From Magnetococcales bacterium (GTDB lineage Bacteria; Pseudomonadota; Magnetococcia; Magnetococcales; JADFYX01), in contig JADFYX010000074.1 of assembly GCA_015232795.1 (NCBI GenBank), positions 1 to 9,855 of the forward strand: a stretch of 9,855 nucleotides of DNA. Direction: 5' to 3'. Both the position numbers and the translations under genes were made by a program. Under the pieces are notes generated by a model. The model ran no database searches and was not told where the DNA came from. It saw nothing but the letters and a program-made list of their open reading frames with translations. Of this stretch, positions 1-5,243 are shown one piece after another (the first letter of the stretch is position 1; every line of letters begins with the position of its first letter).

Positions 1-59
1 ACTACTATCACAGGGATAACCATAACGTAGGTGCATTTTAGAATTAAGGAGAGACTCAT

Positions 60-509
60 ATGAAAAATACGCAAGCTGTACTTTCAGTTTTAGAGGATAC
101 GGACGTTTTTGCTGGGGTAGCTAGCAGTGATCTGGAAACATTATTATCTTTTGACGATGTTAAAAAAATCACTCTAAACAAAGGCCAATACGTTTATCAT
201 CATGGCGATAAAGCCGAACATTTCTGGATCATTTTGTCAGGAGAACTTATCTCTCAGACAACAAGTTTACGTCATCCTTTTCACTCTTTAAGCTATTTTC
301 CCGGTGATGTTACTGGACTAAGAGGGATGATTGATCCTGGACAGCCTAGACCTGTCTCTGTGATAGCAGATAGTGAATCAGAACTAATAGAGATTCCTGG
401 AAGATTATTGATGACTATGGATAGTAGCGTTTGGGGGAAAATATTGAGTAACGTAGCTAAAATTGTCCTTAACCGCCTTATAGAGTGCCATGAACGGGAA
501 GATCATTAA
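60..509 (+). CDS. Stand-alone cyclic-nucleotide-binding-domain (Crp/Fnr-fold) protein
   Basis: This is a 149-aa protein made almost entirely of one cNMP-binding beta-barrel (about residues 12-120) plus a C-terminal helix (about 122-144). Visible family features are the N-terminal 'VFAGVASSDLETLL' helix, the KGQYVYHHGD turn (41-50), the FWIILSGEL strand (55-63) and a phosphate-binding-cassette-like stretch at 81-101 (PGDVTGL ... PRPVSV). There is no helix-turn-helix after the barrel, so it is not a complete Crp/Fnr transcription factor. It is more likely a single-domain ligand sensor or partner protein. In the cassette, the position that carries the ribose-contacting Glu in cAMP binders (FGE motif) appears to be Leu87, while Arg97 is kept, so cyclic-nucleotide binding is doubtful. 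ATG at 60 is chosen because AAGGAG lies at 46-51, eight bases upstream. No signal peptide or membrane segment is visible, so it should be cytoplasmic. No operon partner lies within the window. Confidence 0.85.
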   Translation: MKNTQAVLSVLEDTDVFAGVASSDLETLLSFDDVKKITLNKGQYVYHHGDKAEHFWIILSGELISQTTSLRHPFHSLSYFPGDVTGLRGMIDPGQPRPVSVIADSESELIEIPGRLLMTMDSSVWGKILSNVAKIVLNRLIECHEREDH

Positions 510-649
510 TTTGTAACACGATAGATAGTAATGAAAAGTTGGCTGAAAATAGGGTTTATTTATTGAAGGGGGGGATTTTTTCCAGGAGCAATCCAAAAAA
601 TAAAGATGAACACCTGCATTAGCCGACAGTATTTATTGATACATTTGAT

Positions 650-677
650 ATGGCAGCCGAAGTAAGGCTGCCATTTT
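650..677 (+). terminator. Rho-independent terminator-like hairpin
   Basis: ATGGCAGCC (650-658) and GGCTGCCAT (666-674) form a perfect 9-bp stem around a 7-nt loop, followed by a short T run (674-677). It lies about 140 nt after the stop of the cNMP-domain gene and could end that transcript. The T tract is short, so termination may be inefficient. No T run follows the stem on the minus strand, which argues for plus-strand use. It could instead be an end structure of a decayed mobile element next to it. Confidence 0.5.
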
Positions 678-686
678 AGTGGTGGG

Positions 687-791
687 TTGAAACAGCACTA
701 TATGATGAGACGCGCACAATGCTACGATTAGTAACTCGTAATAGTTATCTTCAAGCCTTTTGAAAGTGGCTGCAACTCTTAGATTTTGCAG
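687..791 (-). pseudogene. Possible C-terminal remnant of an IS5-type transposase
   Basis: The minus strand encodes 35 codons without a stop that read LQNLRVAATFKR, then LEDNYYELLIVALCAS, then HHIVLFQ. The pattern 'LR-x-A-A-T ... L-x-x-N-Y-x-x-x-L-x-x-A' resembles the end of IS5/IS427-group DDE transposases (typically FRxxATRYxKLxxNYxxxLxxA), with one residue missing after 'AT'. An in-frame TAA lies shortly upstream and there is no start codon, so if the resemblance is real this is a decayed fragment. I see no clear terminal inverted repeats. The call rests on pattern memory of one short motif and could be chance. Confidence 0.25.
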
Positions 792-866
792 TGGCGTGTA
801 TTATACCTTTGATAACAAAATCAAGGCAAACAGAACCAGTATATTGTGGACTTTTTGGGTGAGTTT

Positions 867-882
867 TATTGGGAACCCAATA
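867..882. repeat. 16-bp palindrome
   Basis: The arms TATTGGG (867-873) and CCCAATA (876-882) are perfect reverse complements around a 2-bp centre. The centre is too short for an RNA hairpin loop, so if functional it would be a DNA site for a dimeric protein. No gene start lies close by, so its role is unknown. Confidence 0.35.
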
Positions 883-1066
883 GTAACAGCCTCTACAAAC
901 TTTATTGATCTTATTCATTTCACGTTACCAAGAAACAGTTGATCCCCCTGTATCGATATTTCAAAGTAGCAGTAAATTTGTGCAGGTGCAATATATAAAT
1001 AAAAAAAATATTTTGTTGCTGCAAATGTACTGTCTATGTTTAATAATTCTCTAATATTAACGAATG

Positions 1067-3256
1067 TTAGCCAATCTGTAATTTTTTCGTTTTACACCAC
1101 TTTTGCCAAAGTTGTAGGTAGATTTCTTCAACTTGTTGAGTGTAAAGCTGTGAATCTCCTAAAACAGATTTGTCAAAACGTTTACGTAATTGGTGGCGTA
1201 GAGATTTAAGATTATTAACATCTTTGGCAAATTTCACCGCCTTATCAACATACTCTGTTGCATTTTTTGTGCGCCATTCATCTAATCCCAAAATATGCAA
1301 TAAAGATGAGCTTATGGGATTGCGTATCTTAGCTTCGCAATTTAATACAGGCACACCCATACGTAATGATTCTAAAGATGTCATTCCACTGCTATGGGGA
1401 AAAGGGTCCAACATTATATCAACTTGCCCATGGGCTTTGATGTGGTCTTGACGTGATGTTTTGCCAATAAAAATAAGACGGTTTTTATCAACACCACGGT
1501 TTTTAAAACAACTGATAATTTCTTTGACATTTTGGGGATGGTCAAGTTGTACTGTTTTTATGAGCAATTTTGCCGTAGGAATATGGAGTAAAATGTCAGC
1601 CCATAAAGCGTACACTTCAACGTTGTTTTTTTCCAACCTGTTAAAAGCCCCAAAAGTAATATACCCATTATCAAAGAATGGAGGGTCCGTTATCTTGGGA
1701 AATGGTGTTGTTGCCATCATATGAATTACGCAAGGGAGATCAACTAAAGTCTCAGTATAGTTTTTACGTTCTGTTGCAGGGATAAAAAATTTATCCACAA
1801 AAAGATAATCCATAGCAGCCATAGCTGTTCCTAAAGGATATCCCCAAGCGGAAATTTGTATAGGAGCCGGTTTTCGCGCAAAGGTTAAAAGGCGGTTGCC
1901 TATGGTGTGCCCTGCAAGATCAACTAGAATATCTATACCGTCTTGCTTGATTTTTTGCGCTAGTGTGGCATCGTCCATTTCCACGGTTGATACCCAACTT
2001 GTGGAATTTTCTTTAAATTTTTCTGTCAAATCGTCTTCTATGGTGTTGCCTGCATAACAGTAGATTTGAAACTTATTATGATTATGATTTAACAACATGG
2101 TAGCAAATATACTAGATGCTGAATGTTCCTTAAAATCTGCTCCTACATAGCCAATACGCAACATTCGTTCTGGGTCTGGCAGGTTGTTAAGTTCAGTCCA
2201 AAAAACTTTTAAGGGGTCAGCATGTTGTTTTGCCCAGTTTGCCCGCTCTGTTAGAAATAGATCGGAATTAATATCGCAAATCAAATCTAGGCAAAAAATT
2301 AAACTATCATGAGTTTTTACTAAATCTGGACTTAACAAAAGGGCTTTTTTATAACATGATATGGCTTTATCAAACTTGCCAAGGATCTGCAATAAATTAC
2401 CAAAATTACTGTAAGCTTTTGCATAGTCAGGTTTAATTTCTATTGCTTTTTGGTAGCTATCAATAGCTTTGGCAAATTTTTCTTGTTTAGTTAATGCGTT
2501 GGCAAGATTGTAGTGAGCTTGGACATAATCAGCTTTAATGGCTATGGCTTTTTTATGGCTTTTAGCCGCTTTATTAAATTTACCTTGATCAAAAAAAGCA
2601 ACTCCAAGGTTACTGTGAGCTTCATAATTATCCGGTTGAAGCAATATAGCTTTTTGATAATATTCTGCTGCTATATCTGGTCGGTTTTGCCCATGGTACA
2701 AAACACCAATATTACTCAAAGCAAAGCTGTTTTCAGGTTGTAGTTTTAAAGTTTTATTATACCAATATATTGCAGCATTCAACTGCCCGGATTGATGACA
2801 CTCCACTCCAATATCTAAAGCTGACTGTGAGCTTAAAAATTCTCCATTTGTATCGGGATTGTTTGAAATATTATCCAAATAATGGGTAATCTGCGAGTTT
2901 TCTGGCTCTTTTTCCAAAGCTTGATTTAGAACATCTATTACATCTTTTAATCTTCCCAATTGATAAAGAGAAGATGCCAAATTGTAGTAAAAAAATATCT
3001 TACTATTATCAATGTTTATAGCACGTAAAAATTGTTCTACGGCTAACTCATGACGGTTGATTTTTGCTGCGATAACTCCAAGTAAATTTATTGCTTCTAC
3101 ATGGTTGGGAGCGATGTTGATTATTGCCGTGCAAAGTTGGTCAGCCTCAACAAAACGCTCACCATAATAATGGTCTAATGCTTGGGTAAACCATGCATCA
3201 ATTTGGGATTGTGCTTGACCACTATCAGATAGTTCTACTGTTTCTGGATCTGCCAT
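1067..3256 (-). CDS. TPR-repeat O-GlcNAc-transferase-like (SPINDLY/GT41) glycosyltransferase 1
   Basis: This 729-aa cytoplasmic protein is predicted to transfer a sugar from a nucleotide-sugar donor to Ser/Thr of target proteins, as GT41 enzymes do. The donor could be UDP-GlcNAc or, as in plant SPY, GDP-fucose. Residues about 19-312 are TPR repeats of 34 aa. Their phase breaks after the third repeat, where about 24 degenerate residues intervene before five more repeats. The catalytic part (about 365-729) has IGYVGADFKEHS with His378 at the OGT active-site His position, DLAGHT (His450), APIQISAWGYPLGT, FNRLEK with Lys543 at the position of the OGT phosphate-contacting Lys, and DPFPHSSGMTSLES. 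ATG at 3256 is preferred over the upstream TTG at 3289 because it aligns with the paralogue's N-terminus. No strong Shine-Dalgarno sequence is seen at either. The gene is divergent from the prolyl hydroxylase and paralogous to 5244-7559. Acceptor and donor are inferred only from family. Confidence 0.9.
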   Translation of the reverse strand: MADPETVELSDSGQAQSQIDAWFTQALDHYYGERFVEADQLCTAIINIAPNHVEAINLLGVIAAKINRHELAVEQFLRAINIDNSKIFFYYNLASSLYQLGRLKDVIDVLNQALEKEPENSQITHYLDNISNNPDTNGEFLSSQSALDIGVECHQSGQLNAAIYWYNKTLKLQPENSFALSNIGVLYHGQNRPDIAAEYYQKAILLQPDNYEAHSNLGVAFFDQGKFNKAAKSHKKAIAIKADYVQAHYNLANALTKQEKFAKAIDSYQKAIEIKPDYAKAYSNFGNLLQILGKFDKAISCYKKALLLSPDLVKTHDSLIFCLDLICDINSDLFLTERANWAKQHADPLKVFWTELNNLPDPERMLRIGYVGADFKEHSASSIFATMLLNHNHNKFQIYCYAGNTIEDDLTEKFKENSTSWVSTVEMDDATLAQKIKQDGIDILVDLAGHTIGNRLLTFARKPAPIQISAWGYPLGTAMAAMDYLFVDKFFIPATERKNYTETLVDLPCVIHMMATTPFPKITDPPFFDNGYITFGAFNRLEKNNVEVYALWADILLHIPTAKLLIKTVQLDHPQNVKEIISCFKNRGVDKNRLIFIGKTSRQDHIKAHGQVDIMLDPFPHSSGMTSLESLRMGVPVLNCEAKIRNPISSSLLHILGLDEWRTKNATEYVDKAVKFAKDVNNLKSLRHQLRKRFDKSVLGDSQLYTQQVEEIYLQLWQKWCKTKKLQIG

Positions 3257-3314
3257 GAAAAACCCATCAAACTTGTGAAAAGAGAGCAATTTACCATTCT
3301 GCCATAAAACATTA

Positions 3315-3368
3315 TCAAGTCAATCTATCTATTGGCTTGACTATATCAATAAATAGCAACAATATTAA
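3315..3368. promoter_or_regulatory. Divergent promoter region with near-perfect inverted repeat
   Basis: TCAAGTCAAT (3315-3324) and ATTGGCTTGA (3331-3340) are inverted repeats with one mismatch and a 6-bp centre. They sit between the divergent GT41 gene and the hydroxylase gene. On the minus strand a candidate promoter has -35 TTAATA (3368-3363), a 17-bp spacer and -10 TATAGT (3345-3340), which puts the repeat at the transcription start. On the plus strand TTGACT (3337-3342) is a good -35 for the hydroxylase, but its -10 is unclear. A dimeric regulator here could control both genes. The repeat is seen; the promoter and operator roles are inferred. Confidence 0.4.
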
Positions 3369-3396
3369 TTAACGGTTAATAACTAAACGGCGTGAG

Positions 3397-3403
3397 AAAG
3401 GAG
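3397..3403 (+). promoter_or_regulatory. Ribosome-binding site fixing the hydroxylase start
   Basis: AAAGGAG at 3397-3403 is eight bases before ATG 3412 but only two bases before the in-frame TTG at 3406. The spacing selects ATG 3412 as the start. Confidence 0.7.
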
Positions 3404-3411
3404 TTTTGAAT

Positions 3412-4071
3412 ATGGCATGGATGGTTTTTTCAACTTTAAAGCAGAAGTCGAAACCTTCTTACTCATTAGAAGTACAGATTATTGCAAATGATCCTCTGAT
3501 TCGTGTAGTTGATAATTTTTTTACAAATAAAGAGTGCAATTGGATAATTAACAAAGCTAGAGGTAAGATAAAACGCGCAGTTGTAAGTTCTGCTTCCAAA
3601 GGGGTGGAGAGTTCAGGACGTACAGGGTCTGTTGCTTGGTTTTCCCATGATGATGATCCACTGCTTGATAGCTTGACTAGCCGTGTTGCTGAACTGGCAG
3701 ATCTTCCCTTGGAATATTCTGAATCCTTACAGGTGCTCCATTATGGTCCTGAGCAACACTACCGCACCCATTGGGATGCTTATGATCTGACAACTGAAAG
3801 AGGTATGCGATGCTGTTCTGATAAAGGCCAAAGAATACGAACTGCTCTAGCTTATCTTAACGATGTTCCTGCAGGTGGTCATACAAAATTTCCCCGTTTA
3901 AATGTTGAAGTAGAGCCTCGCATGGGACGTATAGTGGTATTTGACAACTGCATAATAAACTCAATAGACCGCCACCCAGACGCACTCCATGCTGCCACCC
4001 CAGTAATAACAGGAGAAAAATGGGCGATAACTCTCTTTTTTCGTGATCGGCCATACAAAAAATCTAATTAG
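3412..4071 (+). CDS. Prolyl 4-hydroxylase-type 2-oxoglutarate/Fe(II) dioxygenase
   Basis: This is a 219-aa cytoplasmic protein. Family enzymes hydroxylate proline in proteins, using O2 and 2-oxoglutarate and releasing succinate and CO2. The P4H core covers nearly the whole chain. 'IRVVDNFFTNKECNWIINKA' (about 30-49) is the usual N-terminal helix region, and SGRTGSVAWF (68-77) matches the 'RTS' segment. The Fe ligands are His120 and Asp122 (HWD) and distal His193 (LHAATPV), and Lys203 in GEKWAITLFF should bind the 2OG carboxylate. 'RTALAYLNDVPAGGHTKFP' (about 143-161) is the typical central strand, with GGHT where most have GGET. All catalytic residues are present, so the enzyme should be active. 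It is transcribed divergently from GT41 protein 1, and a second GT41 gene lies 1.2 kb downstream. Its stop overlaps the end of a decayed acyl-CoA synthetase remnant on the other strand. The substrate is unknown; EF-Tu-like or glycosylated protein targets are only guesses. Confidence 0.9.
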   Translation: MAWMVFSTLKQKSKPSYSLEVQIIANDPLIRVVDNFFTNKECNWIINKARGKIKRAVVSSASKGVESSGRTGSVAWFSHDDDPLLDSLTSRVAELADLPLEYSESLQVLHYGPEQHYRTHWDAYDLTTERGMRCCSDKGQRIRTALAYLNDVPAGGHTKFPRLNVEVEPRMGRIVVFDNCIINSIDRHPDALHAATPVITGEKWAITLFFRDRPYKKSN

Positions 4072-4186
4072 TTGCAGTTTTTTGAGCTGCTTGGGCAAGT
4101 TCCATAAGGCTACGACGATTAATTTTGCCGTTTGCCAAAAGAGGTAATGCATCCAATCTTTTGATGTAATGGGGGTGTTTATAACA
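4064..4186 (-). pseudogene. C-terminal remnant of an AMP-forming acyl-CoA synthetase/ligase
   Basis: The minus strand holds 40 codons and a TAG stop (4066-4064) that read CYKHPHYIKRLDALPLLANG, then KINRRSLMELAQAAQ, then KTATN. This is the conserved end of the ANL adenylate-forming family. 'YKxPxxIxxxDALPLxxNGKINRRxL' matches the A10 region, in which the GK lysine (codon 21) is catalytic in intact enzymes. Upstream in this frame a TAA follows within ten codons and no start is present, so the roughly 450 preceding residues are missing. In another frame, 4187-4284 (-) reads YRVGILGR, then two stops, then SENVKNAIIGHHV. This is vaguely like the preceding part of the same C-terminal domain and may be a frameshifted, internally deleted continuation, with low confidence. 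The stop overlaps the last 8 bp of the hydroxylase gene in convergent orientation. Because the core is gone, it should not be functional. Confidence 0.75.
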
Positions 4187-4580
4187 TGATGTCCAATAAT
4201 AGCATTTTTAACATTCTCACTTTAATATGGATCTTAAAGATCTGTAAATTTATAAGTTTTTCTTCCTAATATCCCAACCCTATAAGCTAAAAAAATAAGG
4301 GGCATAGATTTTTTGATGGTGATGCTTATGCAGCCACATTAAGCTAATTTAAAACCAAGATATTTTTGAACATTTTTCTTCGAAATGAATCTACCTATTA
4401 AGGGCTATATAGAAATAAATGGGAAATGGTGTCACCTTTAACAGCCGTGGATTGAATTCAGATTGTTTATTCAATCACATATAGTAGAAAACTGGAGCAA
4501 AGCCGACTTTTGAAAAATCGATGATTTAACCGTATTTGTTTAATGTTGATAATTGTTTCTTGTAATTGCTGTTCTATTTT
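4187..4580. other. AT-rich gap upstream of the universal stress gene
   Basis: No intact gene is visible on either strand. The part next to the acyl-CoA synthetase remnant (to about 4284) may hold further decayed pieces of the same gene. At 4450-4476 there is an 8-bp perfect inverted repeat. The rest should include the promoter of the UspA gene, but I cannot pick a convincing -35/-10 pair. Confidence 0.5.
4450..4476. repeat. 8-bp inverted repeat upstream of the UspA gene
   Basis: GATTGAAT (4450-4457) and ATTCAATC (4469-4476) are perfect reverse complements separated by 11 bp, about 120 bp before the UspA start. It could be an operator or a weak hairpin. No T run follows it. In AT-rich DNA such a repeat can arise by chance. 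Confidence 0.3.
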
Positions 4581-4586
4581 GGGAGG
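4581..4586 (+). promoter_or_regulatory. Strong ribosome-binding site fixing the UspA start
   Basis: GGGAGG (4581-4586) is eight bases before ATG 4595. It rules out the longer in-frame start at 4553, which would add 14 hydrophobic residues found in no UspA protein I know. Confidence 0.75.
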
Positions 4587-4594
4587 GGTGTATC

Positions 4595-5038
4595 ATGCAA
4601 ATGTATAAACATGTCATGTTTGCTTCGGACTTGAGTCAATCTTGTGATGCCGTTGGTCTCAAGGCCAAGGAGATTGCCTGGGCCAATAGTGCAAAAATTA
4701 TTATGGTCCATATAGTCATTCCATTTGAGCCAGGTTTTTCGTCAAGTATTAATGCCATTGCCGATGCGGTTACACAGGCTGTACCTCCTTTGGAACAGTT
4801 TGCCAAGAGTGGGTTGGAGATACAGGCAAAACGGTTGGGTCTGCACGATGCCAAGCTCCTTGTCGGTATCGGGTCGCCAAAAAGAGAGATTGTACAAATT
4901 GCTCAAGAGCGTGACGTTGATTTAATTATCATTGGTGGTCATGGGTTACACGGTCTGGATTATATTTTAGGGTCCACTGCTGATGGGGTACTGCACCGTG
5001 CTAAATGTGATGTTCTTATTGTAAGGATGAGAGAGTAG
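4595..5038 (+). CDS. Universal stress protein, UspA family
   Basis: This 147-aa single-domain cytoplasmic protein has the usual length for UspA. The N-terminal strand 'YKHVMFASDLSQSCDAVGLK' is the typical opening, with the Asp (D11) that contacts adenine in ATP-binding members. 'AKIIMVHIVIPFEPG' is the second strand. Near the C-terminus GGHGLHGLDYILGSTADGVL gives the G-x2-G-x8-G-S/T nucleotide-binding loop, and AKCDVLIVR closes the fold. An intact loop suggests an ATP-binding type rather than the E. coli UspA type. Family members form dimers and raise survival under stress, starvation or energy limitation, but the exact role varies. It has its own strong ribosome-binding site, and both neighbours are more than 200 bp away, so it is probably a single transcription unit. 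Nothing ties it functionally to the flanking glycosyltransferases beyond position. Confidence 0.92.
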   Translation: MQMYKHVMFASDLSQSCDAVGLKAKEIAWANSAKIIMVHIVIPFEPGFSSSINAIADAVTQAVPPLEQFAKSGLEIQAKRLGLHDAKLLVGIGSPKREIVQIAQERDVDLIIIGGHGLHGLDYILGSTADGVLHRAKCDVLIVRMRE

Positions 5039-5132
5039 GTTGCTGGGCTATAGCTGATTTACCGTTGTAATAAAGTGGTAATTGATTTGCCGACTATGGG
5101 GTTTGTGTGGCATTGTTTTTTATGTGTTTTTA

Positions 5133-5162
5133 AACATTGCAAATATTCATCTAACATCGCAA
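5133..5162. promoter_or_regulatory. Two 10-bp direct repeats upstream of GT41 gene 2
   Basis: AACATTGCAA (5133-5142) and AACATCGCAA (5153-5162) differ at one base and are spaced exactly 20 bp apart, about two helical turns, some 80-110 bp before the start at 5244. The second copy also forms a 6-bp inverted repeat with GATGTT, 12 bp further on. This layout fits an activator or repressor binding twice on one face of the helix. The repeat is seen; the function is inferred. The motif does not recur in the promoter region of GT41 gene 1. Confidence 0.35.
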
Positions 5163-5243
5163 TTCTATTTGATGTTGGTTTATGGCACAATAAAACTGGT
5201 TTAAATCCAAATAAACGCTTTTTAGAAATTTTTTAATAAAAAC

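Larger units (their letters stand above)
510..1066. other. 557-bp gap between convergent genes, without an intact gene
   Basis: The gap separates the cNMP-domain gene from the 3' end of GT41 protein 1. It holds the hairpin at 650-677, the possible transposase remnant at 687-791 and a palindrome at 867-882 (arms TATTGGG and CCCAATA around AA). It also has an A-rich stretch at 997-1008 that reads as a T tract for the minus-strand gene but has no GC-rich stem before it. A 60-codon frame at 760-942 (+) begins with TTG, has no ribosome-binding site and resembles nothing I know, so I do not call it. Confidence 0.6.

Noticed and set aside
1..30. Possible 3' end of an upstream gene at the window edge
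   Set aside because: More than one frame runs to a nearby stop (TAG at 28-30 in one), too short to tell coding from chance.
760..942. 60-codon open frame on the plus strand
   Set aside because: It begins with TTG, has no ribosome-binding site, no recognisable domain and sits in a gap that appears to hold decayed sequence.
997..1028. T tract after GT41 gene 1 (minus strand) as an intrinsic terminator
   Set aside because: The T run is long, but only an imperfect, AT-rich pairing can be drawn before it, with no GC-rich stem.
3257..3289. Longer N-terminus for GT41 protein 1 starting at TTG 3289
   Set aside because: ATG 3256 gives an N-terminus that lines up with the paralogue, and the extra 11 residues have no counterpart there.
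3961..4152. 63-codon minus-strand frame with a Met start, overlapping the hydroxylase 3' end
   Set aside because: It is out of frame with the acyl-CoA synthetase tail, which is the frame with recognisable protein similarity. This one looks like a shadow.
4543..4556. TTGAT-containing sequence before the UspA gene as an FNR-type site
   Set aside because: Only the left half matches TTGAT-N4-ATCAA; the right half does not.
4553..4594. Longer UspA with 14 extra hydrophobic residues
   Set aside because: The strong GGGAGG site at 4581-4586 is correctly spaced for ATG 4595, and UspA proteins normally start right at the YKHV-like strand.
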